Positions 1 through 9,391 of a stretch of DNA of 64,000 nucleotides are shown piece after piece. Position numbers and translations under genes: made by a program. How positions within the stretch are numbered: position 1 is the first letter of the stretch; each line of letters starts with the position of its first letter. The notes below the pieces were generated by a model. That model had not been told where the DNA came from. It was given only the letters and a program-made list of their open reading frames with translations, and made no database searches. The DNA comes from Aurantiacibacter xanthus (GTDB taxonomy: Bacteria > Pseudomonadota > Alphaproteobacteria > Sphingomonadales > Sphingomonadaceae): contig NZ_QXFM01000142.1 of assembly GCF_003584015.1 (NCBI RefSeq), positions 1 to 64,000 on the forward strand. Direction: 5' to 3'.

Positions 1-2
1 CG

Positions 3-44
3 GTCCCGGCGCTGGTTAGTGACGAAGAAGGACCGACAGAATGA
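3..44 (+). CDS. 3' end of an upstream gene (partial)
   Basis: The first bases read as an open frame ending ...VPALVSDEEGPTE and a TGA at 42-44. That stop overlaps the arsC start as ATGA, the usual translational-coupling arrangement. Too little is present to name a product. A second frame stops at 17-19, so the assignment rests only on the ATGA overlap. Confidence 0.35.
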   Translation, partial: VPALVSDEEGPTE

Positions 45-385
45 AGGCTACGATCTGGCACAACCCGAGGTGCGGCACCTCGCGCAACACGCTCGCCATC
101 CTTGAGGAGCGTGACGGCGTCGAGGTCGAGGTGATCGAATATCTGAAGACCCCGCCGAGCCGTGAGAAGCTGGCGCAACTCTATGCCGATGCCGGGATCA
201 CGCCCGCGCAAGGCCTGCGCCTCAAGGGCACCGATGCCGAGGAGCGCGGCCTGCCCGATGCCGATGCCGATACGGTGCTCGATGCCATGGTGGCCGAGCC
301 GATCCTGATCGAGCGCCCGCTGGTCGAGACCGACAAGGGCGTGCGCCTGTGCCGGCCCAAGGAGCGGGTCGAGGAGATCCTCTAG
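41..385 (+). CDS. arsC: ArsC-family arsenate reductase (glutaredoxin-dependent)
   Basis: 114-residue cytoplasmic thioredoxin-fold protein. The N-terminal HNPRCGTSRNT segment matches the ArsC signature, with the catalytic cysteine at residue 11 that attacks arsenate and is resolved by glutaredoxin and glutathione. The length is normal for the arsC1 type. The C-terminal part (IERPLVETDKGVRLCRP) matches the family's 'RPi...gk.vgRP' strand. No ars operon genes (arsB, arsR) are visible, so it may be a housekeeping ArsC/Spx-like reductase rather than part of a resistance operon. The stop codon lies at the start of an intergenic repeat element. Confidence 0.9.
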   Translation: MKATIWHNPRCGTSRNTLAILEERDGVEVEVIEYLKTPPSREKLAQLYADAGITPAQGLRLKGTDAEERGLPDADADTVLDAMVAEPILIERPLVETDKGVRLCRPKERVEEIL

Positions 386-535
386 AGCGGGATGACAGAG
401 CATTTACTCGTAAAGCCCTTCCCCTTGGGGAAGGGTTGGGGTGGGGGTTCTACGCCAGCCAGCGCCGAGCCCCCACCCCCAAGCCCCTCCCCTGGGGGAG
501 GGGAGCAAGATGGGTCAATGCAATGTCATCAGACT
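382..535. repeat. GC-rich palindromic intergenic repeat, copy 1 of family A
   Basis: About 150 bp with stem-loop arms CCCTTCCCCTTGGGGAAGGG and CCCCTCCCCTGGGGGAGGGG around a GGGTTCT...GCCCCCACCCC core. It starts with TAGAGCGGGATGACA and ends with AATGTCATCAG, so the ends are roughly inverted. The same element occurs at 26344-26500, and a related inverted core lies at 15743-15835. It sits between the convergent ends of arsC and the next minus-strand gene, so it could also act as a transcription stop. Confidence 0.75.
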
Positions 536-1366
536 TCAGGCGAAGGTATCGCTGGCCGAGGCGCTGCCGCCGGAAAGCTGGCGGTGGGTGGCGGCCAGAA
601 CCGCCACCACCACCACCGTGGCGACCATGCCCAGCAGGCCGCCGACCACGCCCTGTATCAGTTTGCCCGCCTCGCTGCCGACCGCCGAGACAAGCCCGGC
701 CAGGATCAGCCCGGCGACAATCGAGACCACCATATAGACGACGAAGATCAGCATGAAGAACAGCAGGATACGCACGGAGTTGCCCTTCGTCAGATGCCAG
801 CTGCGCTTCAGCACGGTGATCGGATTGGTGACCTTCTCGATGGCGATCACCGGCGCGGCGAGCGAAAACTTGATCATCGCGTAGACCATGACCACACAGG
901 CAAGCAGCACGGCCACCGCCGCTAGCGCGGCCACGCCGCTCACCGCCGCCAGCGCCACGAAGATCACGAACAGCACCGACAGGCCGATGGTGACGATAAG
1001 GTAGGCGGCAATCGAGGGCAGCAGGCCCTTCGCGCCCATCGCAATGGCCTCGCCCACGGTCGGGCGGCCCTTGTCGCGCAGCAGCGCCAGCAGGCTGATA
1101 TAGCCGATCATCTGGGCAAGGGTCGCAATCGCGAAGATCCACCAGCTATCGGAATAGGCGGCCATGACCTGTTCGCCCATCTGCTCCACCTGTTCCGCCG
1201 AACTCAGGTCGCCGGCCATCATCGCGTTGAGGTCCGGGCCGAAAATCGCCAGCAGCAGCGAGGGCAGGAAGAAGAAAATCCCGGCGACGATCGCCAGCAC
1301 CTCGCGATTGGCTGCCATCATTGCAACCGCCTCGTCCCAGGCTGCCCCCATGTCGAATTTCATCAC
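536..1366 (-). CDS. Multi-pass membrane protein, GPDPase-membrane-domain-like
   Basis: 276-residue integral membrane protein with about six hydrophobic segments (roughly residues 23-43, 80-100, 117-140, 142-165, 200-222 and 235-258). The long LLAIF and AVAVLLACVVMVYAMIKFS stretches and the central VIAIEKVTNPITVLKRSWHLTKGN segment resemble the membrane domain found fused to some glycerophosphodiester phosphodiesterases, which is how similar sphingomonad proteins are often labelled. No catalytic domain is present, so no reaction is assigned. It is transcribed convergently with arsC and divergently from lipB. Confidence 0.7.
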   Translation of the reverse strand: MMKFDMGAAWDEAVAMMAANREVLAIVAGIFFFLPSLLLAIFGPDLNAMMAGDLSSAEQVEQMGEQVMAAYSDSWWIFAIATLAQMIGYISLLALLRDKGRPTVGEAIAMGAKGLLPSIAAYLIVTIGLSVLFVIFVALAAVSGVAALAAVAVLLACVVMVYAMIKFSLAAPVIAIEKVTNPITVLKRSWHLTKGNSVRILLFFMLIFVVYMVVSIVAGLILAGLVSAVGSEAGKLIQGVVGGLLGMVATVVVVAVLAATHRQLSGGSASASDTFA

Positions 1367-1442
1367 TTGATCCTCTTATTCGCGGCCACAATCGCAGCGG
1401 GGGCTTGATAAGCGCATCGGCAAGCGGCACGCAAACCCGATT

Positions 1443-2093
1443 ATGAGCTTTCAGCCGATTGAATGGCGCCAATCCTATGCGCCGATCCCCTACCGCTCCG
1501 CGCTGGCCGAGCAGGAAGCGCGCAACAGCGCCATCGCCGCAGGCGAGGCGGGCGAACTGATCTGGCTGCTCGAACACGAGCCGGTCTACACCGCCGGAAC
1601 CAGCGCCGACATCGCCGATCTGGTCGACCCGCGCTTCGACGTGGTCGAGACCGGGCGCGGCGGGAGGTATACCTACCACGGGCCGGGCCAGCGGGTGGCC
1701 TATGTGCTGCTCGACCTCGCCCGGCGCGGGCGCGACGTGCGCCGGTTCGTCCACGGGATCGAGAACTGGGTGATCGCCACGCTCGGCGACTTCGGGGTCG
1801 AGGCTTTCGCCGTGCCCGAGCGGATCGGCATCTGGACCCACGATATCGACGGGCGCGAGGCCAAGATCGGCGCCATCGGCGTACGCGTGCGGCGCTGGGT
1901 GACGATGCACGGGCTGGCGGTGAACCTGTCGCCCGACTTGTCGCACTTCGGGGGCATCGTGCCCTGCGGTATCTCGGAATACGGCGTCACCAGCATGGAA
2001 AGGCTGGGCAAGCCGCTTGCGCCCGAGCTATGGGATGAGGCATTGCGGGCGCGCAGCGGGGAGTTCCTTGCTGCGCTCGACGCTGCGGAGTGA
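1443..2093 (+). CDS. lipB: Octanoyl-[acyl-carrier-protein]:protein N-octanoyltransferase LipB
   Basis: 216 residues, the usual LipB length. LipB transfers octanoate from ACP to the lipoyl domains of proteins such as GcvH and the E2 subunits of 2-oxoacid dehydrogenases; LipA then inserts sulphur. The signature [12 protein letters not shown] is present, as are the catalytic lysine region [18 protein letters not shown] and the catalytic cysteine motif [14 protein letters not shown]. The product would modify the GcvH encoded at 37678-38052. Its stop overlaps the next gene's start region. Confidence 0.95.
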   Translation: MSFQPIEWRQSYAPIPYRSALAEQEARNSAIAAGEAGELIWLLEHEPVYTAGTSADIADLVDPRFDVVETGRGGRYTYHGPGQRVAYVLLDLARRGRDVRRFVHGIENWVIATLGDFGVEAFAVPERIGIWTHDIDGREAKIGAIGVRVRRWVTMHGLAVNLSPDLSHFGGIVPCGISEYGVTSMERLGKPLAPELWDEALRARSGEFLAALDAAE

Positions 2094-2095
2094 CC

Positions 2096-2428
2096 ATGCG
2101 CCAACCGATCCTGACTGCCAGCCTGCTCGTCGTCGCCTGCGCCATGCTGACGGCCTGCGACCTGTTCAAGGGCGAGCCCGACGACAGCGCCATCGACGAA
2201 AGCAATGTGAGCGGCGAGGTGCTGGAAGGCACGATCTCCGACGACATGCTGCCGCTCGACCAGTTGCGTTCCACCGCGCCGCATGCGGTCGAGAGCGGCG
2301 CGAGCGGGAGTGCGGCGCCCTCAACCGAAGCGGCGACGGACACCGCGAGCGAACCGGCTGGCGACGGCACCGCTGACGAGACTGCGCAAGCGGACGCAGC
2401 GCCCGCCGCAGACGAAGCGGCGGACTAG
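2096..2428 (+). CDS. Small acidic lipoprotein, function unknown
   Basis: 110 residues from the ATG at 2096; a GTG at 2090 overlapping the lipB stop is an alternative start. An N-terminal hydrophobic signal ends in a lipobox (AMLTAC-D), so it should be lipidated at Cys and exported. The aspartate after the Cys would favour inner-membrane retention by the Lol rule. The rest is low-complexity and rich in Ala, Asp, Glu and Ser with no recognisable fold. It is probably co-transcribed with lipB. Confidence 0.65.
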   Translation: MRQPILTASLLVVACAMLTACDLFKGEPDDSAIDESNVSGEVLEGTISDDMLPLDQLRSTAPHAVESGASGSAAPSTEAATDTASEPAGDGTADETAQADAAPAADEAAD

Positions 2429-3312
2429 CAGCGGCTCAGCAACAGCCGCGCCTGCGCCAGGTGCGGCTTTTCGATCATCGCGCCATCAAGCTGGAGCGCA
2501 CCGGCCTCAGGCTGCTGCGCGAAGGCCTGAACGATGGCGCGGGCGCGGGCGATCTGCTCTTCGCTGGGGGTGAAGGCGGCGTTGATCACCGGCACCTGCG
2601 CCGGGTGAATCGCCAGCATGCCCGAAAAGCCATCGGCGCAGGCCTCACCCGCGATCCGCGCCAGCGCGTCGAGGTCGCGGAAGTCGGCATGAATGGTCTC
2701 GATGGCGGCCACTTCCTTGGCTCCGGCGGTGAGCAGCACCTGTGTGCGGACATGGCGGAACAGGTCGGTCCAGCGGCCAGCCTCGTCGCGCTTGCGCTGC
2801 GCGCCGACCGAACGGGCAAGGTCTTCCGAGCCCCAGCCAAAGCCCGCGAGGCGGTTCAGCGTGAAGCCGGGATCGGCAAAGGCGGGAATCGCCAGCGCCG
2901 CCGCCGCGCTTTCGCCGAGCATCGGCATGATCGCGATCTGGCCGCTCGGCAGTCCGGCGCGTTGCTCCAGCTCGTAAAGCTCTGCCGCCAGCATCCGCAG
3001 TTGCTCGGGCGATGTGACCTTGGGGGCAACGATCCCGTGCGGAGCGGCGGGCGCGACAGCGGCAAGGTCATCGCGCCAGTGCAGCGTGTCGAGCGCGTTG
3101 ATCCGCACCCAGCGGCGCAGATGCGGGCCGGCGGTCAGCTCGGTGCGATGGACGTGCAGCCACTGCAACGCCAGTTCGCGGGCCTTCGGCTTGGCGGCCT
3201 CGGGCACGGCGTCCTCCAGGTCGATCACCACGGCATCGGCTCCGGCACCGGCGGCCTTGGCCAGCTTGCGCTCGCTGTCGCCGGGCACGAACAGCCAGGA
3301 TCGGATCGGCAT
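2425..3312 (-). CDS. HpcH/HpaI-family CoA ester lyase (CitE-like)
   Basis: 295 residues. The start MPIRSWLFVPGDSERKLAKA and the motif ADAVVIDLEDAVP are typical of the citrate lyase beta-subunit / malyl-CoA lyase family, in which the acidic residues bind Mg2+. The expected Arg-containing segment (RWVRINALDT) and the mid-region GFGWGSEDLARSVGA are also present. No citrate-lyase alpha or gamma genes are nearby, so it is probably a stand-alone CoA ester lyase or thioesterase; the substrate (malyl-, citramalyl- or methylmalyl-CoA) cannot be fixed. The 3' end overlaps the lipoprotein gene's stop on the other strand. Confidence 0.85.
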   Translation of the reverse strand: MPIRSWLFVPGDSERKLAKAAGAGADAVVIDLEDAVPEAAKPKARELALQWLHVHRTELTAGPHLRRWVRINALDTLHWRDDLAAVAPAAPHGIVAPKVTSPEQLRMLAAELYELEQRAGLPSGQIAIMPMLGESAAAALAIPAFADPGFTLNRLAGFGWGSEDLARSVGAQRKRDEAGRWTDLFRHVRTQVLLTAGAKEVAAIETIHADFRDLDALARIAGEACADGFSGMLAIHPAQVPVINAAFTPSEEQIARARAIVQAFAQQPEAGALQLDGAMIEKPHLAQARLLLSRC

Positions 3313-3329
3313 GGCGGGACTGCTCCTTT

Positions 3330-4655
3330 CTAGTCGGCGAACGACCGGGCGAACTTGGTATAGCGCACCTCGACCTCGGCGAGGTCAGGGCCGCGCAGGG
3401 CCTCGCGCGCCTGATCGTGCAGCCGTGATCCCTGCCGTGCCAGCAGCGCGCGCCGCTCGGGCGAAGCGAGTGCATCGGCGCAGTGGCGCAGCGTGTCGAA
3501 CATCACTTCGGTGGCGATGGGGCTGGTGGCGACCGCGCTGGAGATCGCGCCGAAGCCGCGCTTCACATAGTGCGCGAAATCGTCGGGCAGCGGATAGATC
3601 GCGCAGGCCTTGTCCTTGTCGTCGCCATCGTCGCGCAGCATCTTGTCGAGCCTGCGCGATCCCAGTTCGGCGGTGGCCGCGCCCAGCCAGTGCAGCGCGG
3701 TGATCGCGGTGAACGGGTCGTTGATCCCCGGTGACAGCGCGCGCAGGCCGATCTCGACCAGTTCGTCGATCAGGAACTGCGGGTCTTGCTCGGGCGTGCG
3801 GGCAAAGCCGAAGGTGAAGCTGGCGCGCAGCTGCCCGGCCAGCTCATCGCTCGCCTCGGTCTCGCAGATTTCGCCCAGCGCCATGCCCGGATGGACGAAA
3901 TCGCCCGTCCGCACCGACAGCGCAAAGCTGCCGCCGCCTTCGCGCATCACGCCGAGCATTTCCTCGAAGTCGATCAGCTGCACATAGCCGGTGCGCTCGG
4001 CCAGCAGCGGCTCGCCCGAGGGGCGCGCCTGCGACGGCTCGGCAGCGGCCTGTTCGGGGAAATCGTCGCGGACCATGCCGAGCAGGCGGCGGCCGATATC
4101 GTGCAGCACCTTGTTGATGCGGATGGCCGAGGGCACATGGTTGAGGAAGTAGACCAGCACGCCGACCGACAGCGCCATCAGCGCATAGGCCACCAGCAGC
4201 GAGAGCTGCGGCACGAAGCCGGGCAGGGCATCGCCCGCACCGCCAAGGGCGGGGGTCTCGTCCTCGCCGCGCACGGTGTGCAGCACGGTGAGGGCATAGA
4301 CGAAGGTGCCGATGAAGGTTGCAAGGCTGAGCTGGTTGCCCTTGTCCTCCATGAAGTTGGTGAGCAGGCGCGGGCCGTAGGTGCCGCTGGCATAGGCGAC
4401 CGCCGCGATCGTGATCGAGAACACCGTGGAGGCGACCCCGATCATCGACCCGGCGATGACCTGCAACATGTTCGACGCGCTTTCGGGGCGCGCGGCGATC
4501 AGCCATTTCTCGTCGGTCAGGCCTTCGACCAGCCCCGAGCGATCAATCGCCACGCACACAAAGCCGAGCACCGCCGCACCAATCGCGAACAGCGAGGGGA
4601 AGAACCAGTAGTTGGCCGTCAGGCGGGCCCAGAACCAGCGCAGATCGGCTTTCAT
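3330..4655 (-). CDS. DUF2254 membrane protein
   Basis: 441 residues. The N-terminal half carries about four membrane segments (near residues 17-40, 62-92, 108-125 and 150-170). The segment MIGVASTVFSITIAAVAYASG followed by YGPRLLTNFM is characteristic of DUF2254 proteins. The C-terminal half is soluble. Family function is unknown. It lies 17 bp upstream of the CitE-like gene on the same strand and 8 bp downstream of nadA, so nadA, DUF2254 and the lyase could be one transcript. Confidence 0.85.
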   Translation of the reverse strand: MKADLRWFWARLTANYWFFPSLFAIGAAVLGFVCVAIDRSGLVEGLTDEKWLIAARPESASNMLQVIAGSMIGVASTVFSITIAAVAYASGTYGPRLLTNFMEDKGNQLSLATFIGTFVYALTVLHTVRGEDETPALGGAGDALPGFVPQLSLLVAYALMALSVGVLVYFLNHVPSAIRINKVLHDIGRRLLGMVRDDFPEQAAAEPSQARPSGEPLLAERTGYVQLIDFEEMLGVMREGGGSFALSVRTGDFVHPGMALGEICETEASDELAGQLRASFTFGFARTPEQDPQFLIDELVEIGLRALSPGINDPFTAITALHWLGAATAELGSRRLDKMLRDDGDDKDKACAIYPLPDDFAHYVKRGFGAISSAVATSPIATEVMFDTLRHCADALASPERRALLARQGSRLHDQAREALRGPDLAEVEVRYTKFARSFAD

Positions 4656-4663
4656 GGCTCTTT

Positions 4664-5659
4664 TCAGCCAGCCGAGACCGGCCCCAGATCGCCCTTGCCA
4701 ACCGAGGCGCTGGCCATTTCCAGCATCTTGTCGAGGCTGGCCTTGGCCTTCAAGCGCAGCCCTTCCTCGATCTCGACACGCGGTTCGAGGTCACGCAGCG
4801 CAACGTAGAGCTTCTCAAGCGTGTTCAGCGCCATGTAGGGGCAGATGTTGCAGTTGCAGTTGCCGTCGGCACCCGGCGCACCGATGAAGGTCTTCTCGGG
4901 CAGGGCCTTTTCCATCTGGTGCATGATGTGCGGCTCGGTCGCCACGATCAGCGTGTCGCCCGGGAAATCGCGCGCGAAATTGAGGATCGAGCTGGTCGAG
5001 CCGACATGATCGGCATGGTCGATGATCGCGGGCGGGCACTCGGGATGCGCGGCTACGGGCGCGCCGGGGTGCTGCGCCATCAGCTTGAGCAGTTCGGTCT
5101 CGCTGAAGGCTTCGTGCACGATGCAGACGCCCGGCCATAGCAGCATCTCGCGGTCGAACTTGCGGCTGAGCCAGCCGCCAAGGTGCCGGTCGGGGCCGAA
5201 GATGATCGGTTGGTCCTTCGGGATCTGCTGGAGGATCGTCTCGGCGCTGGACGAGGTGACGATGATGTCGCTGAGCGCCTTCACCTCGGTCGAGCAGTTG
5301 ATGTAGGTGATCGCAATGTGATCGGGATGGCGCGCGCGGAAGGCGGCAAACTTCTCGGGCGGGCAGCTATCCTCAAGCGAGCAGCCCGCTTCCATATCGG
5401 GCAACACCACGATTTTCTCGGGGCTGAGGATCTTGGCGGTCTCGGCCATGAACTTCACGCCGCAGAACGCGATTACATCGGCATCGGTCTCGGCGGCCTT
5501 GCGGCTCAGTTCGAGACTGTCACCGACGAAATCGGCCAGATCCTGCAGCTCGGGCTTCTGGTAGTAGTGCGCGAGGATCACCGCATTACGCTCTTTGCGC
5601 AAGGCTTTGATCTCTTCGATCAGGTCGGTCCCGGCGGGAATGGTCTTCACTTCGCTCAT
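4664..5659 (-). CDS. nadA: Quinolinate synthase A
   Basis: 331 residues. NadA condenses iminoaspartate with dihydroxyacetone phosphate to quinolinate in de novo NAD synthesis, using a [4Fe-4S] cluster. The three cluster cysteines are recognisable in YINCSTEVKA, HPECPPAI and NCNICPYMALN. Other conserved segments are VILAHYYQKPE near the N terminus and GPDRHLGGW. The usual partners nadB and nadC are not in the window. The start at 5659 gives the standard NadA N terminus. Confidence 0.96.
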   Translation of the reverse strand: MSEVKTIPAGTDLIEEIKALRKERNAVILAHYYQKPELQDLADFVGDSLELSRKAAETDADVIAFCGVKFMAETAKILSPEKIVVLPDMEAGCSLEDSCPPEKFAAFRARHPDHIAITYINCSTEVKALSDIIVTSSSAETILQQIPKDQPIIFGPDRHLGGWLSRKFDREMLLWPGVCIVHEAFSETELLKLMAQHPGAPVAAHPECPPAIIDHADHVGSTSSILNFARDFPGDTLIVATEPHIMHQMEKALPEKTFIGAPGADGNCNCNICPYMALNTLEKLYVALRDLEPRVEIEEGLRLKAKASLDKMLEMASASVGKGDLGPVSAG

Positions 5660-5695
5660 GGGCGAATCCTCACTGCTTGTTTGGGTTGCTGTTTG

Positions 5696-6577
5696 TCAGC
5701 CAATTGCCCAGATGTCACCTGAACGCGTGGCCATGCCGCGCCGTTCCAGATCGATCAGGTGGGCATGTACGCTTTGCCCCGCCGCTGGCCAGAGTTTTTC
5801 GGATACGCCCTTGTACATCACCGGCACCAAAGCGGCGATGGGGCGGGCTTCTTCGGTGAGCAGCTTGACGATCTGCCGCTCGCGCGCGCGGCGGTGTCCG
5901 GCCATGCCGCGCACCAGCTGTTTGGGCTTTTCGACCGCCGGGCCGTGGGCGGGGTAATAGATGCGGTCCTCGCGGGCGTAGAGCTTGTCGAGGCTGGCCA
6001 TGTAGTCGGCCATGTCGCCATCGGGCGGGACCACCACGCTGGTCGACCAGCCCATCACGTGATCGCCGGTGAACAGCGCGCCGGTCTCCTCCAGCGCATA
6101 GCACAGATGGTTCGAGGTGTGCCCCGGCGTGGAGACGGCGGTGAGGGTGAAGCCGGGGCCGGTCACCTGCTCACCCTCGGTTAGCGCGCGGTCGGGCGCA
6201 TAGTCCTGATCGAACGGGGCATCGACGCGCGGTTCGTCGGAGAAGATATGCAGCGCCGCGCAACCGATGATCGGCGCGCCGGTCATCTGCGCCAGCGGGG
6301 CGGCGGCGGGGGAGTGGTCGCGGTGGGTGTGGGTGCACAGGATCGCGACCACCGGACTCTCGCCGATAGCGCGGGTAAGCGCTTCGAGATGGGCGGGATC
6401 GGCGGGGCCGGGGTCGATCACCGCGAGGCCCTCACCGGTGCCCACGAGATAGGTCTGGGTGCCGGTGTAGGTATAGGGCGAGGCATTGGGCGCGAGCACG
6501 CGCGCGACCAGCGGCTCAAGCTGTTCGACGTCGCCGGTCGGCCATTGGGCTTGCGGGGGCAGGGACATGCCCGCCAT
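5696..6577 (-). CDS. MBL-fold metallo-hydrolase (LACTB2/glyoxalase II-like)
   Basis: About 293 residues from the ATG at 6577; an ATG at 6568 is equally possible, and a longer upstream frame has no homologous look. The metallo-beta-lactamase motif HTHRDHSP supplies the zinc ligands. Further ligands lie in STPGHTSNH, FTGDHVMGW and YPAHGP. A C-terminal winged-helix-like part (LTEEARPIAALVPVMYKGV) matches the LACTB2-like group. The substrate is unknown. It is divergent from glpK with about 25 bp between starts, so the two may share regulation. Confidence 0.85.
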   Translation of the reverse strand: MAGMSLPPQAQWPTGDVEQLEPLVARVLAPNASPYTYTGTQTYLVGTGEGLAVIDPGPADPAHLEALTRAIGESPVVAILCTHTHRDHSPAAAPLAQMTGAPIIGCAALHIFSDEPRVDAPFDQDYAPDRALTEGEQVTGPGFTLTAVSTPGHTSNHLCYALEETGALFTGDHVMGWSTSVVVPPDGDMADYMASLDKLYAREDRIYYPAHGPAVEKPKQLVRGMAGHRRARERQIVKLLTEEARPIAALVPVMYKGVSEKLWPAAGQSVHAHLIDLERRGMATRSGDIWAIG

Positions 6578-6602
6578 ATGGCCACAACGGAGGCGGATTG
6601 CC

Positions 6603-8078
<1,476 letters not shown>

Positions 8079-8081
8079 CCT

Positions 8082-8588
8082 CTAGCCGGCGGCGAAGGCA
8101 CGCCCGATGCGGCTGTGAAGGTGCTCCAGCGTGGGAGACGCGGTCTCCTCATCACGGTAGAACGCCCGGTCGAGCCGGGCCAGCCGTGCGTAGAAAATGC
8201 AGCTCGCCTCGACCACGGCCCGGGCCGGTGCGCTCAGCGCGGCCAGCTCTTCTGCCGAGCTTGCCGGCTGCGCCGCGGGCAGACGGCCGAACCGGCGCAG
8301 CTGGAACGCGTCCAGCTCGCCGTTGAAATAGGCGCGGAAGTTGAGCAGCCAGGCCATGGCGTGCATCAGCCGGGTGGTGGTCCGCAAGGCCTCGCAAGAC
8401 AGGGCCATGCGCTCGCTCGTGCGTTTATCGCTCACAGCCGCCGGGCCGCCGGCATTGCGCACCGCTCGCAAGGGCGTGTGGGTGGTGCGTGTCATCGAAA
8501 ACTCGGCACGGGCAGCTTCGGTCAGGCACAGCGCCTCTTCATAGAGCGCCTCGAGAATGGCGGGCGTAACGGTGGGAGCGGTTCGCAT
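8082..8588 (-). CDS. DUF1465 family protein
   Basis: 168 residues from the ATG at 8588; an upstream start at 8654 would add an unlikely basic leader. The sequence EALYEEALCLTEAARAEF plus the long helical centre (SERMALSCEALRTTTRLMHAMAWLL) fits DUF1465, a small all-helical alphaproteobacterial family of unknown role. It stands beside a YdcH gene, an arrangement common in sphingomonads, which suggests a shared but unknown function. It is convergent with glpK, with only a few bases between the stops. Confidence 0.8.
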   Translation of the reverse strand: MRTAPTVTPAILEALYEEALCLTEAARAEFSMTRTTHTPLRAVRNAGGPAAVSDKRTSERMALSCEALRTTTRLMHAMAWLLNFRAYFNGELDAFQLRRFGRLPAAQPASSAEELAALSAPARAVVEASCIFYARLARLDRAFYRDEETASPTLEHLHSRIGRAFAAG

Positions 8589-8696
8589 AACGCCTGAACA
8601 GCTAGCGTCGCGGTGGCGGCAGCGCCAGTAAGGTTTGGCGCGTTTTTCCAACAAGCCGCGACCTGTCCCGCCGGGGCACGGTTTTTGCCGAAAGGT

Positions 8697-8894
8697 TCAG
8701 GCGATGATGTCGGGCGTCAGATAGTCGGTAATGGCGGCGATCTGGTCTTTCAGGCGCAGCTTGCGCTTCTTCAGCCGCGCCACCTGCAACAGGTTGGGGC
8801 CGCCGCTTTCGGTGAGCGCGGATATGGCAATATCGAGGTCGCGATGCTCGACCTGGAGCATGGCAAGCGCCTTGCGCATTTCTTCTTCCGTCAT
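8697..8894 (-). CDS. YdcH family (DUF465) small protein
   Basis: 65 residues from the ATG at 8894 (MTEEEMRKAL...). The HRDLDIAIS segment followed by LKKRKLRLKDQIAAI is the YdcH/DUF465 pattern of two antiparallel helices. Its role is unknown. Longer starts at 8945 or 9086 are open but run into sequence with no family resemblance. Confidence 0.85.
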   Translation of the reverse strand: MTEEEMRKALAMLQVEHRDLDIAISALTESGGPNLLQVARLKKRKLRLKDQIAAITDYLTPDIIA

Positions 8895-9132
8895 GCGGCA
8901 ATCCTGGCCATCCTCGAAGCGTTCCTCCTGTGCGATGGGCGACATATCCTTGCGTTCTACCGCTTCGCCGCAACGCGTAATTGTCCGTTTAGGACTATTG
9001 TGATTTGATGACAATTGCGCGGCTCGCCTCGCATCTCCCGGCTCCCCTGAGTCGGCCGATTGAGGCGGGTTTTCCGCGCGGTCCAAACTGCGCCGACCCC
9101 CTTGTCGGCCATGGCGAAAGGAGAACAGCCCT

Positions 9133-9288
9133 ATGCAATCTTCCCATGTCAGTGCGCTTCAGCAAAAGCACGAAGGCCTTGACCGTCGCCTCAAGGAAGA
9201 AATGAGCCGTCCGTCGCCCGATGCGTCGCTCGTTCAGGACCTCAAGAAAGCCAAGCTCAAGCTGAAAGAAGAAATCGCGCTGCACTGA
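9133..9288 (+). CDS. Second YdcH family (DUF465) small protein
   Basis: 51-residue gene: MQSSHVSALQQKHEGLDRRL continues into EEMSRPSPDASLVQDLKKAK and LKLKEEIALH. This is the DUF465 consensus (H..LD..L..E...P..D...l..LKk.KL.LKdei). A good GGAG Shine-Dalgarno lies 9 nt upstream. It is divergent from the first YdcH gene, giving a head-to-head pair of paralogues. Function unknown. Confidence 0.85.
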   Translation: MQSSHVSALQQKHEGLDRRLKEEMSRPSPDASLVQDLKKAKLKLKEEIALH

Positions 9289-9300
9289 CAGCCCGTAAGC

Positions 9301-9352
9301 GGCGCGCGGCGCTGCACCGGCACGATTTTTATTGCCGGAGCAGCCGCGCGCC
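9301..9352. terminator. Nested hairpin after the second YdcH gene
   Basis: The outer arms GGCGCGCGGCGCTGC (9301-9315) and GCAGCCGCGCGCC (9340-9352) enclose an inner CGGCA/TGCCG stem with a loop rich in T. The element sits 12 bp after the YdcH stop and 40 bp before ptsP. It is plausibly a terminator for the former or a leader structure for the latter. Confidence 0.4.
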
Positions 9353-9391
9353 GATTTGCATTTTCGCGTTCGTGCTATAGGCCTGACGGTC

